From Lachnospiraceae bacterium AB2028 (lineage in GTDB: Bacteria; Bacillota; Clostridia; Lachnospirales; Lachnospiraceae): a stretch of 64,000 nt of DNA. This document shows positions 35,081 to 44,966 of the stretch, in pieces. Location of the stretch: assembly GCA_000621425.1 (NCBI GenBank), contig JHYJ01000007.1, forward strand, positions 62,001-126,000, written 5' to 3'. The notes beneath the pieces were generated by a model, which saw only the letters and a program-made list of their open reading frames with translations, ran no database searches and was not told where the DNA came from. Position numbers and translations under genes: made by a program. Position 1 is the stretch's first letter, and each line of letters opens with the position of its first letter.

Positions 35081-38000
35081 CTAACCTTTCCTGAGCACTT
35101 CCAAAACGCCGTCATAATCATACTGGCCTGCCTTTTCGAGAACGGCCCCATATTTTTCCTTTTCGCTTTCAGGTATCGAATAGTCCTTCAGCTCATCAAA
35201 TATCTTATCCATTGCATCACAGTCCATGGCTTCAGCGGCTTCCGCAAGACCTTCATATACTCCCTGCATTAAATATTCGTCAGCAACAGGCTTGTCGGCA
35301 TCATCTTCCTTTTTCATGAAGGGACTGAGTACCGACTTATATGTCTGGTATTCTTCCAAAAACGCAGTATTATTAGCCTTGATGTAAGCAATATCATCTT
35401 CCTTGCCGGCCATTTCAAGCAAGCGGGCATTTTCAGAAAGTTCCATTGCGCCTATCAGTTTTGCTGAGCTTTTAAGGGCATGAACCTTTATCGTGTAATT
35501 TTTCCAGTCACCATTCTCATAGAAACGGGTCAGTTCAGCAGACTTATCATCTATTGAATCATAGAATATCTGAAGCACTGTCTTGAAGGCCTCTTCGGAC
35601 CCGCTGTTCTTAATGGCGATACTTCCGTCTATTCCGTCTATATTGTCATACCATTCAGAAGATTTTGTTTCATCCGTTTTTTCAGTATCAGGATAATCAG
35701 CATCTTCGATCACGGTTTCAGCATCACCCCGGTTCTCCTCATAGTGTTCCTCCTGCTCTTGCCCGTTGTCGAAGCTTTCCTCACCATGCCCATCCTCAAG
35801 AACAGTTTCGCCTACAAAGTATGAACCCAGATTATAAGACTTATTGGATTTAACAAAATAAAGTATGCCAATTGTTCCCGGGCCGCAGTTGGAAGATATG
35901 GCCGCTGATGCCTGCTTGAATATCACCCTTTCAAAATAGGCATGCTTGCTGACTTCTTCTTTGATCCACGCAAGCATATCAATCGGAACATCCACATATG
36001 TTATAAATACAACTTCCGGATCCGGTATTACATCAACAGGAAATGCTTTTGAGATATATTTTCTGTAAGCCCGCTTCCGGTCTCCCATCCATACTCCGCC
36101 AACCTTAACCTTATCATCAGATATCCTGATACAAGGATGCAGATTAAGGGCATGAGCCATACGGTCCATCCCGCCGCTTATGATCCCTCTTTTAGCCATG
36201 TATTCAGTCTGATCTATGACAAAGCTGCACTTCAGACGGTGTTTTACTGTTTCAAGCTCATCAACAATATCATCAACAGACATACCTGTCTGTACAAGCT
36301 TCTGCGCTATAAGAACCAGAATTCCCGCTGCTGATGAGATACCGCCAGAATTAATGACCTTCACATTATCAAACGCTTTCGCCGCTTCCGAAGCCCGCTT
36401 ATAATCTTCACTCATACCGGTAGTAATCGCGATATGGATAAGGTTATGAGCATGCTTAAGCGTGGAAGCGAAGAACTCCGTATAAGCCGCTTCATCCGGC
36501 GGGGCCGACTCAGCGTTCTTTCCTGCATTAATATAGCGTATCAGCTCATCAGAGCCCATCTGTACGCCATCCTTAAATATTCCCTCCTCAGTCCTTATCA
36601 TAAAAGGAAGAATCGAAATTCCCTGTTTCCTGACGATTGAATCCGGAATATCACACATACTGGTACAGGTAACTATAACCTGCATTTTACCGGAATGACT
36701 TGACGTAGCGTGAATATCCTCATTCGTGCCAATCATACGGCTGCCGCTTATAATCAGCTTTTCTCCGGAGATAAATCTTATCATCACTTTTTCCAGTGCA
36801 TCTCCGGATACCGGTTTTACTAAATGACCGTCAAAACCTGCGCGGTTATACAGTTCATGATTTTCTCCGCCGGCATTTGCGGTAAGTACTACAACAGGAG
36901 TATTTCGGTTTAATCCTCCCGACTGCATACGCAGCCGCTCCATACACTCGATGCCATCCATTTCCGGCATAAGGTGATCCATGAGGATAACATCATAATG
37001 GTACCGCAGAGAAAAATCCAGCGCATCCCTGCCGCTTAATGCTTTATCAATGGTGACACCGGAATCTGCCAGCAGTCGGCTCTCCACTTCAAGGTTCATC
37101 TCATTATCGTCCACTATGAGTATGCGGGCCTCGGGAGCATGGAAGCTGCACTCATACTTTGTACGGTCCGCAATGTTCTGATTATGTATATTCACTTCAC
37201 CGATCTTTGTGGCACCAGAAACACCCTGCATAACAGAAAATGTAAATGTAGAACCTTCACCGTAAACACTGCTTACACTGATAGTGCCCCCCATAAGTTC
37301 TGCCAGCTGTTTTACAATAGACAATCCCAGTCCGGTACCTTCTATATGACGGTTCTTCTCCTCATCAACCCGCTTGAATACATCAAAAAGATAGGGCAGT
37401 GCCTCTTTCTTGATTCCCATTCCGGTATCACTTACAGAAATAGTCAGCTCAACAGCATCATCGCCTTTTGCCTCGCTTTCCACACGAAGCTCAATGGTTC
37501 CGGAAGCCGTATACTTTACGGCATTATTCAGAAGATTAAGTACCACCTGCTTTATACGGACCTCATCACCATACAGCACAGCCGGTACATCCGGATCCAC
37601 TATCACATTAAGTTTCAGATCTTTTTCATTAGCCCGGTACCAGATCATATTCACCAACTCAGAAAGAATATCCGCTACCTTATAATCTACGGGAACAATA
37701 TCCATGCCGCCGGCTTCCATCTTGGAAAAATCCAGAATGTCATTGATTATTGCAAGCAGCATCTTGCCGGAGCCCTGTATTCCGTTTGCATCCTTAACAA
37801 TTTCATCTGATGCATCCGGCTCCCTAAGTATCAGCTCATTCAGACCCAGAATAGAATTAATAGGAGTACGGATCTCATGGCTCATGCTAGAGAAAAAGCG
37901 GTTCTGTGCCCGGGTCAGTTCCTCTGCTTTATCAGCCGCATCACGCGCCCTCTTATTCTCACCCTTATAAAGCCTGTTCTGAAACCAGGTCATGGCAAAA

Positions 38001-38524
38001 CAGATAACACCCACCATTACAAGCGAAAGATATGAGTCAACATAGAACATTTCCTTTGAATGTTCATAGATCAGCTCCGGATAGTAGTAATTCACAAGAT
38101 AGAAAACAAGTGATTCGATTACTAACAGAACCAGCATCACATTTCGCCAGTTCCCCACAAGGACAAGGCCGACATAGATAAAACCGAAAATAAACCACAG
38201 CACGCCGCCGCCATGCAGACCGCCGCCAAAGAAAAACAGTCCCGGAAGAATCAGGAATATAAGCGTTAAAACGGTGATCTTGGTAACAAGACCGATTTTA
38301 TTTCTTTTCAATCCTATATAGTCTACGACAGGGACAAAAATAAGCGTTGCTATCAGCACTATATTTTCTATGGGGTTCTCATTCATTATAAGATCCCCGA
38401 TAAGTGCAAAAAACACCACTACCTCCGATATTATGGAAAGGCCAAGATAAACACGCTCGGAAAATTCCCATTCCGGATCCTTTATCACATTGATCAGACT
38501 TTTTACGAAACTTTTGTTATCCAT
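35081..38524 (-). CDS. hybrid sensor kinase with receiver, DegV domain and Hpt
   Basis: 1147 residues in this order: membrane region with about six helices (25-182); HisKA with phospho-His216 in SSMSHEIRTPINSILG; HATPase (N-box 330-334, GTGLGLS 397-402); receiver (465-582, phospho-Asp516 in VILMDHLMPEMDG, Lys570); a DegV-type domain (614-905); acidic linker; Hpt with His1015 in VHALKSSAKLIGA; and a 70-residue helical tail. The DegV part shows the family layout (CDIPDSIVRKQGISILPFMI, INSGGISSAAGILVLIA, AKRGIISGG, CGPGTIGILYF), but several lipid-contact positions differ: GMSEDY replaces the usual LSGTY, and Asn879 sits where a His precedes TGPG. Start overlaps the upstream kinase stop (TAATG). 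Confidence 0.88.
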   Translation of the reverse strand: MDNKSFVKSLINVIKDPEWEFSERVYLGLSIISEVVVFFALIGDLIMNENPIENIVLIATLIFVPVVDYIGLKRNKIGLVTKITVLTLIFLILPGLFFFGGGLHGGGVLWFIFGFIYVGLVLVGNWRNVMLVLLVIESLVFYLVNYYYPELIYEHSKEMFYVDSYLSLVMVGVICFAMTWFQNRLYKGENKRARDAADKAEELTRAQNRFFSSMSHEIRTPINSILGLNELILREPDASDEIVKDANGIQGSGKMLLAIINDILDFSKMEAGGMDIVPVDYKVADILSELVNMIWYRANEKDLKLNVIVDPDVPAVLYGDEVRIKQVVLNLLNNAVKYTASGTIELRVESEAKGDDAVELTISVSDTGMGIKKEALPYLFDVFKRVDEEKNRHIEGTGLGLSIVKQLAELMGGTISVSSVYGEGSTFTFSVMQGVSGATKIGEVNIHNQNIADRTKYECSFHAPEARILIVDDNEMNLEVESRLLADSGVTIDKALSGRDALDFSLRYHYDVILMDHLMPEMDGIECMERLRMQSGGLNRNTPVVVLTANAGGENHELYNRAGFDGHLVKPVSGDALEKVMIRFISGEKLIISGSRMIGTNEDIHATSSHSGKMQVIVTCTSMCDIPDSIVRKQGISILPFMIRTEEGIFKDGVQMGSDELIRYINAGKNAESAPPDEAAYTEFFASTLKHAHNLIHIAITTGMSEDYKRASEAAKAFDNVKVINSGGISSAAGILVLIAQKLVQTGMSVDDIVDELETVKHRLKCSFVIDQTEYMAKRGIISGGMDRMAHALNLHPCIRISDDKVKVGGVWMGDRKRAYRKYISKAFPVDVIPDPEVVFITYVDVPIDMLAWIKEEVSKHAYFERVIFKQASAAISSNCGPGTIGILYFVKSNKSYNLGSYFVGETVLEDGHGEESFDNGQEQEEHYEENRGDAETVIEDADYPDTEKTDETKSSEWYDNIDGIDGSIAIKNSGSEEAFKTVLQIFYDSIDDKSAELTRFYENGDWKNYTIKVHALKSSAKLIGAMELSENARLLEMAGKEDDIAYIKANNTAFLEEYQTYKSVLSPFMKKEDDADKPVADEYLMQGVYEGLAEAAEAMDCDAMDKIFDELKDYSIPESEKEKYGAVLEKAGQYDYDGVLEVLRKG

Positions 38525-40572
38525 TATGCCTGACCTCCCTTCCCTCTTACCGTTCCGGAAAGTTCATGCAGCATTACCCTTTCAAAATCCGCAATATTAA
38601 TGGGTTTTGCAATAAAGCCGTCAAAGCCTTCCTGCATAAACATTTCTCTTGCACCGGAAACAGCATTTGCAGTAAGGGCGATAACTATAACCTTTTTATT
38701 CTGTTCGCTGGCTATGGCCTTGATCCATTTCATAGTTTCCACGCCATCCATCTCCGGCATCATATGATCCATGAAGACGACATCATAATCATTATCCCTG
38801 AATTTGCTGATGGCTTCCTTTCCGCTTCCTGCAGTTTCAATTATCATTTCGTATTCGCTAAAGAGTCCTGTTGCCACCACCAGGTTCATAGGCTCATCGT
38901 CTACAACCAGCGCTTTCACATTCCTGAATACAGGCCTTTCGCTCTGTGTCGCATCTTCAAGACTTCCCACATCAGTTCCTTCATTCAAAACCTTGATCAA
39001 ATGATAGGCATAAAGCGGCTTAGGAATTATCAGAACCCTGCTGCCGGCACCGGGCTTAAATCCCGGAGCCGCTGCCACAGCAACTACAACTTTCCCCTTG
39101 CTAAGCTCATCAAAATATTCCGGATTATCTTCATATTCACTCTGCCCCATAAATATAAATGAGACATCAAGTTTTTTCCTCAGATGTTCAATTTCCTTAA
39201 TGTTCTGCGCAGAATAAAGGGGAACGTGTATTCCCGTTGCGAGATTGGTAGCCATATAACGGTAAAAATCACGCACCCTGGGAACCTGATACTTATCCAT
39301 CCTGACATGGAAAAGAATATCTCCAGAAAAAGTCCCAGAAGGCATAAGGCACGGCGTCTTATCAGTAACTTTCTGAGGCAATGTGACACGCACAGTAGTT
39401 CCTGTATTCAGTTCACTTTCAATCTTTACGAAACCGCCCATACGGTGAGCAAAACCATACACTATAAACAGTCCTAAGCCTATTCCGCCTGAACTCCTGT
39501 TTCTTTTTTTATTAACCTGATACATTCCCTGGGACAGGGAGGCGATTGCCTTTCTGTCCATGCCTATGCCGGTATCAGTCATCTCAATGCACAGATTCAC
39601 GCCGTAATCCGTTTCCTCTGCAAACATTTTCACGTAGATACCGCCACGCCTGGTGAACTTCACTGCATTCTCCAGAAGATGCCTGAATATCTTATGGATC
39701 TTTTTGATATCGCCATACATCTTGGTCGGAACCATCGGATCCATATCAACAACAAGCTCCAGATTTTTCTCATTCTCCAGTAGTCGGAAACTGGTTACCA
39801 CATCATTGATCAGTGATGTGCTCATATAATCATTTTCCTCAAGTATGACCTTGTTGCGCTTGCATTCCGTATAATCCTGAATATCCTCTATCTGATAAGC
39901 TAACCTCATGCCTGCAGTTTTGATGGAAACGGCCTCTTCCCCCACATCCTTTTTCATGAGCATTTCAGACATACCGTTTACTACATTTACAGGAGTTCGG
40001 AGTTCATGAGAAATATTTGTGAGAAAGTCTTCCATATCCGCATCTACAGTTTCTATCCGTTCATCTTTTTCCACTTCGGACTGCATCCTTTCAGCCCTGT
40101 CCTTAACTATTCTTACACAGCAGAAATAAACCAGCAGAACAACGCTGACGTGCAGAATTATCTTCGCATTATCAAGTCTATTGAAATCATAAGTAGAATG
40201 GCTTATGGCAAGAAATAACTGCGTGAAAAGAAGGATGAAAAATTCCGTCAGAAAAGTATTCAGCATATAAATACTGTTAACAAACGAAAATACCGCAAGC
40301 GCATACACTATTACAACCGCTATATCAAATAAACTGGTTTCATGAACACCGTGATAAAAAATTGCCAAAACGGCATAGATAAAATAGCAGACCTTGCGAA
40401 TCCCTGATGACGGCTGGCCCATAATCTGCATTATCCATAGGCCTACCGTTGCAATGACAATCAGTGGCGGCACCCAGAATTCCCATCCCATAAGGATGCT
40501 CACGGCCGCAAGCCCCAGTCCGCCGGGTGATATCAGCATCAACAGAAGTCTTTCATTTTTTTTCTGATCCAT
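38524..40572 (-). CDS. membrane hybrid histidine kinase
   Basis: 682 residues. Six membrane helices (10-155) with little outside, then HisKA with phospho-His189 in NISHELRTPVNVVNG, HATPase (ENAVKFT 301-307, DTGIGM 333-338, GGIGLGLF 362-369), a degenerate receiver-like domain (about 415-535, lacking the phospho-Asp), and a full receiver (552-675) with Asp602 in VVFMDHMMPEMDG. Its membrane domain could sense a small lipophilic or membrane signal. It is in the middle of the six-gene signalling operon and shares a stop/start overlap with the DegV kinase. Confidence 0.9.
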   Translation of the reverse strand: MDQKKNERLLLMLISPGGLGLAAVSILMGWEFWVPPLIVIATVGLWIMQIMGQPSSGIRKVCYFIYAVLAIFYHGVHETSLFDIAVVIVYALAVFSFVNSIYMLNTFLTEFFILLFTQLFLAISHSTYDFNRLDNAKIILHVSVVLLVYFCCVRIVKDRAERMQSEVEKDERIETVDADMEDFLTNISHELRTPVNVVNGMSEMLMKKDVGEEAVSIKTAGMRLAYQIEDIQDYTECKRNKVILEENDYMSTSLINDVVTSFRLLENEKNLELVVDMDPMVPTKMYGDIKKIHKIFRHLLENAVKFTRRGGIYVKMFAEETDYGVNLCIEMTDTGIGMDRKAIASLSQGMYQVNKKRNRSSGGIGLGLFIVYGFAHRMGGFVKIESELNTGTTVRVTLPQKVTDKTPCLMPSGTFSGDILFHVRMDKYQVPRVRDFYRYMATNLATGIHVPLYSAQNIKEIEHLRKKLDVSFIFMGQSEYEDNPEYFDELSKGKVVVAVAAAPGFKPGAGSRVLIIPKPLYAYHLIKVLNEGTDVGSLEDATQSERPVFRNVKALVVDDEPMNLVVATGLFSEYEMIIETAGSGKEAISKFRDNDYDVVFMDHMMPEMDGVETMKWIKAIASEQNKKVIVIALTANAVSGAREMFMQEGFDGFIAKPINIADFERVMLHELSGTVRGKGGQA

Positions 40573-40594
40573 TACTCCCCCTTCTTAAACCCAT

Positions 40595-41935
40595 TCAGGG
40601 CCCCTCATTAAAGTCAATAGTATCAGCATTATGCCTTATCTCAAACAATGCGGAATACTCCGTCTTTTCCCACTTAGCCATAATACGGCCCACTACTATG
40701 TCCACAGCTTCCTGGCCCATCTCCGGAAGCATCAGGAAGAACATGTTCTGCCTGCTCTGAAAAATGATATCCGTTCTGCGCAGGCTTTCCTGAAGTATTT
40801 CTCCAAAACACATGACTGCATCCGCAAGCTGGGCTTCACCGGATTTCACATCAACGGAGAAAAGCATCTTGCAGGCCCTTGACTTATATCTTTTCAGGAA
40901 ACGGACAATGAAACGGTAGTTTGCCGAAAAAGCATCCTGTCCAAGGATCATGGCCCCCTTTCCTGCTCCTCGCTCCTCTACGAGCCTCGTGACTCGAATC
41001 AGTTCCCTTCCCAGATCATTATCAGAATCCTCTACGTCCGTATGCGAACTGTACACTTCATAGCCGTGTTTCCCGTTCTGCTTCACCCTATACAGACTGC
41101 TGTCGGCGTACTGAAAAAGTATATGATAATCTGTACCGAATTCAGGCACGAAAACAACACCGGCAGATATCCCCAAAGGGATTCCGAAATCCTCTCCCAT
41201 AAGCTTTTCCGCTTCCGATGTCAGAAGGTCATTGAGCCTGTTTACAAGATCCTCAATATGGCTCACTTCTTCCATCCCATTCATGAATAGCATGAATTCG
41301 TCACCGCCTATCCTGCTGGCAACATCATTCTCCCTGATACTGCGCCGCACGATGCCGGAAAAAGCCCCTAGCACCTTATCGCCCATATCATGCCCGTAGA
41401 GATCATTTACAAGCTTAAAGCTGTCAAGATCCAGCACAATAAGGGCACCTGTACTTTTTTCGCACAGGGCTGAAATCTTTTCTGTTCCGCTGCTCTTATT
41501 TAAAATCCCGGTAAGCTTATCTATAGATGCTTCTTCGACCAGGTTTTCAATCATCCTGCCGTTTTTTACTGTGTTATTGATACGGCTGATTAAGATTTCC
41601 CTGTCAAACGGCTTTCTTATGAAATCCGATGCACCCGCAGCCAGGCCGCGTCTTTCGGTTTCTGCATCTTCATCACCTGTAAGAAAGATTACGGGCGTAG
41701 GAATCCTATCCAGATTTTTCTCCTGTTCCCTTAAAAGCCTTAAAGCCTCAAACCCATCCATTTCGGGCATCATAATATCCAGAAGTATCAGATCCGGCTC
41801 ATTCTTTTCCATGAACCTGAGCATATCCTGACCGGACCTCATACAGGATACTTTCATACCCTGCGATGTCAGCAATTTCCTTGCATTTGTAAGGCTCAGG
41901 GCCTCATCATCCACTACTGCGATCCATTCCTGCAT
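40595..41935 (-). CDS. response regulator diguanylate cyclase (REC-GGDEF plus C-terminal domain)
   Basis: 446 residues. Receiver 1-122 with phospho-Asp53 in DLILLDIMMPEMDG. GGDEF 135-300 with DLDSFKLVNDLYGHDMGD and an intact RIGGDEF at 209-214; an RxxD product-inhibition site (RENDVA) lies five residues before it. Residues 320-446 form a further domain (AMILGQDAFSANYRF, FLLMLPEMGQEAVDIVV-like) that looks like a degenerate cyclase fold without catalytic residues. It is likely the c-di-GMP output of the neighbouring kinases. Confidence 0.92.
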   Translation of the reverse strand: MQEWIAVVDDEALSLTNARKLLTSQGMKVSCMRSGQDMLRFMEKNEPDLILLDIMMPEMDGFEALRLLREQEKNLDRIPTPVIFLTGDEDAETERRGLAAGASDFIRKPFDREILISRINNTVKNGRMIENLVEEASIDKLTGILNKSSGTEKISALCEKSTGALIVLDLDSFKLVNDLYGHDMGDKVLGAFSGIVRRSIRENDVASRIGGDEFMLFMNGMEEVSHIEDLVNRLNDLLTSEAEKLMGEDFGIPLGISAGVVFVPEFGTDYHILFQYADSSLYRVKQNGKHGYEVYSSHTDVEDSDNDLGRELIRVTRLVEERGAGKGAMILGQDAFSANYRFIVRFLKRYKSRACKMLFSVDVKSGEAQLADAVMCFGEILQESLRRTDIIFQSRQNMFFLMLPEMGQEAVDIVVGRIMAKWEKTEYSALFEIRHNADTIDFNEGP

Positions 41936-41937
41936 CG

Positions 41938-44781
41938 TTAAATCCCCTCTTCTTTTGACAAAAGACTCACAATACCATCATAATCATATTGTGTGTATGC
42001 TTCCTCAAGCTTTTCGTATAATTCAGCATCCTTCTGCGGTATGCTGTAAGCATCCATCTCTTTGAAAACTCCCTCCAGCCGGTCACAGTCCATTTCCTCC
42101 GCAGCCGCCCTTATCTCTTCGAATACTTCGGTCATAATAGTTTCATCCGCCTCAGGCTTATCAGAAACGTTATCCCCATTTCCTACGATAGCATTGAGTA
42201 TGCCTGCAAAATTTCTGTATTCCGCCATAAAGTCACTATGGTGTCCGCGAATATATACTATGTCCTCACCCTTGCCGGCATCCTCAAGCTTCTGCGCCTT
42301 TTCACCGAATTCTGCCGCTCCTATGATCCTGGCAGAACTCTTCAGTGCATGCACCTTTATCGTGTAGCTCTTGTAATCCCCGGCATCATAATAATTATCC
42401 AATTCCTCCGCCTTCTCATCTATGGAATCATAGAACATTTTCAAAAGCACACGGTACGATGCCTCATCTCCGCTGTTGCTGATTCCCTTTAAAACATCTA
42501 CATTTGCATTTGCAAGTTCTGCCATATCTTCCGGAACAGACAATGTTTCTTTTTTTTCAGCATCTTCATCGTCTGCCCTGTTTACGATTATCTTTTCAGC
42601 CGGAATATAGCGGACAAGCATGTTCTCCAGTTCTTCAGAGTCTATGGGTTTGGAAAGATAATCATCAAAACCTGCCTCAAGATTTTTTTCCCTGGCTCCC
42701 GATATCGCATTAGCTGTCAGGCATACTGCCGGAACAGCCGAATTAGGATTCTCCTCATCTTCCTTTATGTCACGGAGAGTCTCTATGCCATCCTTCACAG
42801 GCATCATATGGTCTAAGAAAAGCATGTCATATCTGTTTTCCTTGGAAAGTGCAACACCCTCTACGCCATCATTTGCCGTATCAACACGCATTCCCAGCAG
42901 CTTGACCAGGCTCTTAAAGACTGTAAGGTTCATGGGATTGTCATCCACCACAAGAATGCGTGCATAAGGAGCTATGAAGCGCTCCTTATAACGATCCTTT
43001 TTTTCAAGATGCTCCCTATATGAAGCCTCGTAATCCCCGATAGGCGCCCAATCCTTTACATTCTGCTTTATCTCAAAACTAAAGCATGACCCCTCACCGT
43101 ATACGCTTTCTATCTCAAGCTCAGAGTCCATCAGATCAAGCAGATTTGCCGTGATATTCATGCCAAGACCAGTGCCTTCGATATGCCTGTTGCGGCTTTC
43201 CTCGATACGCACAAACTTGGAAAACAGCTTTTCTATATCCTCTTCCTTTATGCCTATGCCTGTATCCTTTACCGATACCTTAAGAAGAATGGAATCGTCC
43301 CCGGCTTTTTCGTATCCAACCGATAATAAGACGCTGCCCTTTTCCGTGTATTTGATGGCATTGGTCAGCAGGTTCATTATTACCTGCTTTACACGAAGCT
43401 CATCTCCCACCAGGTGCTTGGGTATGTCATTATCAATTTCAAGCTTAAATAACAACCCCTTTTTATCAGCCCGTAAGTGCACCATGTTTACTATATCGCT
43501 TATGGTGGCTGAAAGATCATATTCCGCAGGATTTATCTCCAGCTTGCCTTCCTCGATCTTTGAAAAATCAAGAATATCATTAATGAGTCCAAGCAGATTT
43601 TTACCCGCTGTCCTGATATTCTCCGAATAATAAATTACCTGCTTGTCATCGCTCTCCCTTAAGATCATCTCGTTCATGCCCAGAATTGCATTTATGGGGG
43701 TGCGTATCTCGTGGGACATGTTTGAAAGAAAGGCTGACTTTGCCTCGTTTGCGGCAATAGCTGTTGCTGACATATGAAGATACCTGCCGGACCTTCCCAT
43801 GATAACGCCGATTATGATGATCGTTACAATGACCGCCGAAATGGTAGCAATAAGGATTCCGTTTAATGAACCGAAAACACTTGTTGCATCCTTTACGGAA
43901 ATGCAGTACCATCCGTTCTGAATTTCTGCAACATATACAATGTAATACGCGCCGTTGTGTTTGAATTCAAAAGAATTACCTTCCATCGTCTCCAGACGGC
44001 TGACTATAGCTGCACCAAGAGTACCGTTTTCTTCGAAATAATTTTTTCCGTTTTCAGCTGCATCGGAATGTGCTACTACAGTACCTTTGTCATTGAGTAT
44101 CATTTCTATGTCGGAATAACCGCTTGCAACAGCGTCTTCCGTAAGTTTCTGTACCTGGTCAAGGGACACATCCACAGAAATAACACTCACTCCATCACAG
44201 AGTGTCTTTCCAAGGGCAAGCATGACATTCCCGGACTGCACATCCACATAAGGATCTAACATCGTGATCTCCCCGGGATGTTCCATGGGCTTTGTGTACC
44301 AGGGACGGATCAGGGGATCGTAGTCTTCAGGCGGAACCCAGTTGGTACCGCTGAAAAACCTGCCGTTGATATAACCATACAGGCCGGTGGAATTTTCCAT
44401 AACAGCGCTCTTTATGGCAGTAGACTGATCCACAAGGAAAACCTGTATCTCTTCATCACTTCTCTTTTCCTCTATCATCCCGTCCAGGGTATATGCGGAA
44501 AGCTTTATGGAATCAATATTGGTGGAAAGATATTTGTCCAGCTGCTCTGCCGACTCCATTGCAGCCAATTCACCTTCCCTAATGATATTCTCACGCTTTT
44601 CATTGTAGAGCATGCTGTAGTACAGTATGATAATGCCCGCGAAAAAAACGATTACCAGAATGGTGACTATAATGTTCCTTACGGTAAGATTGATTCCTTC
44701 TTTATCTTTCTGACCACCAAGTGTTTTCATGCCTATTTGCCAACACCCTTTATATAATTTATATCTATCTAAAAGAGACAT
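41938..44781 (-). CDS. Cache-domain hybrid histidine kinase with Hpt
   Basis: 947 residues: membrane helix 35-57, extracytoplasmic double-Cache sensor (63-300; YDPLIRPWYTKPMEHPGEI and LDPYVDVQSGNVML are typical), membrane helix 305-330, HisKA with His357 in LSNMSHEIRTPINAILG, HATPase (GTGLGMN 537-542), receiver with Asp657 in LFLDHMMPVKDG, Hpt with His811 in KVHALKSSARIIGA, and a 70-residue C-terminal helical tail shared with the DegV kinase. The Cache domain suggests an extracellular small-molecule signal such as an amino acid or acid. First gene of the operon; promoter upstream. No strong ribosome site before the ATG. Confidence 0.93.
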   Translation of the reverse strand: MSLLDRYKLYKGCWQIGMKTLGGQKDKEGINLTVRNIIVTILVIVFFAGIIILYYSMLYNEKRENIIREGELAAMESAEQLDKYLSTNIDSIKLSAYTLDGMIEEKRSDEEIQVFLVDQSTAIKSAVMENSTGLYGYINGRFFSGTNWVPPEDYDPLIRPWYTKPMEHPGEITMLDPYVDVQSGNVMLALGKTLCDGVSVISVDVSLDQVQKLTEDAVASGYSDIEMILNDKGTVVAHSDAAENGKNYFEENGTLGAAIVSRLETMEGNSFEFKHNGAYYIVYVAEIQNGWYCISVKDATSVFGSLNGILIATISAVIVTIIIIGVIMGRSGRYLHMSATAIAANEAKSAFLSNMSHEIRTPINAILGMNEMILRESDDKQVIYYSENIRTAGKNLLGLINDILDFSKIEEGKLEINPAEYDLSATISDIVNMVHLRADKKGLLFKLEIDNDIPKHLVGDELRVKQVIMNLLTNAIKYTEKGSVLLSVGYEKAGDDSILLKVSVKDTGIGIKEEDIEKLFSKFVRIEESRNRHIEGTGLGMNITANLLDLMDSELEIESVYGEGSCFSFEIKQNVKDWAPIGDYEASYREHLEKKDRYKERFIAPYARILVVDDNPMNLTVFKSLVKLLGMRVDTANDGVEGVALSKENRYDMLFLDHMMPVKDGIETLRDIKEDEENPNSAVPAVCLTANAISGAREKNLEAGFDDYLSKPIDSEELENMLVRYIPAEKIIVNRADDEDAEKKETLSVPEDMAELANANVDVLKGISNSGDEASYRVLLKMFYDSIDEKAEELDNYYDAGDYKSYTIKVHALKSSARIIGAAEFGEKAQKLEDAGKGEDIVYIRGHHSDFMAEYRNFAGILNAIVGNGDNVSDKPEADETIMTEVFEEIRAAAEEMDCDRLEGVFKEMDAYSIPQKDAELYEKLEEAYTQYDYDGIVSLLSKEEGI

Positions 44782-44813
44782 TTTATCTTCAGAGTATAAA
44801 CCCCCGATTAAAT

Positions 44814-44843
44814 ATTATATCACATAGGGAGTTTCATAAACAA
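44814..44843 (-). promoter_or_regulatory. promoter of the signalling operon
   Basis: Minus strand TTGTTT, 18 bases, TATAAT, about 33 bases before the Cache kinase ATG. No terminator is seen between this operon's six genes, down to the lacI-type gene's own promoter. Confidence 0.5.
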
Positions 44844-44844
44844 A

Positions 44845-44869
44845 CTGCCATATTTGATATTATCGGCAG
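44845..44869. promoter_or_regulatory. inverted repeat between divergent promoters
   Basis: CTGCC and GGCAG arms with ATAT-rich interior, centred between the signalling-operon and pilin promoters. Possible shared operator; weak evidence. Confidence 0.25.
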
Positions 44870-44870
44870 A

Positions 44871-44900
44871 TTGAGATATACTTTAAGTTAAATTTATACG
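44871..44900 (+). promoter_or_regulatory. candidate promoter of the pilin-like gene
   Basis: TTGAGA, 18 bases, TATACG; leader of about 60 bases, then GGAG before the ATG. Confidence 0.4.
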
Positions 44901-44966
44901 ATACATGCCGATATAAATTACAGGCATTGTAGCTTAATATTATCCTTAAATAACGGAGTTTAAATT

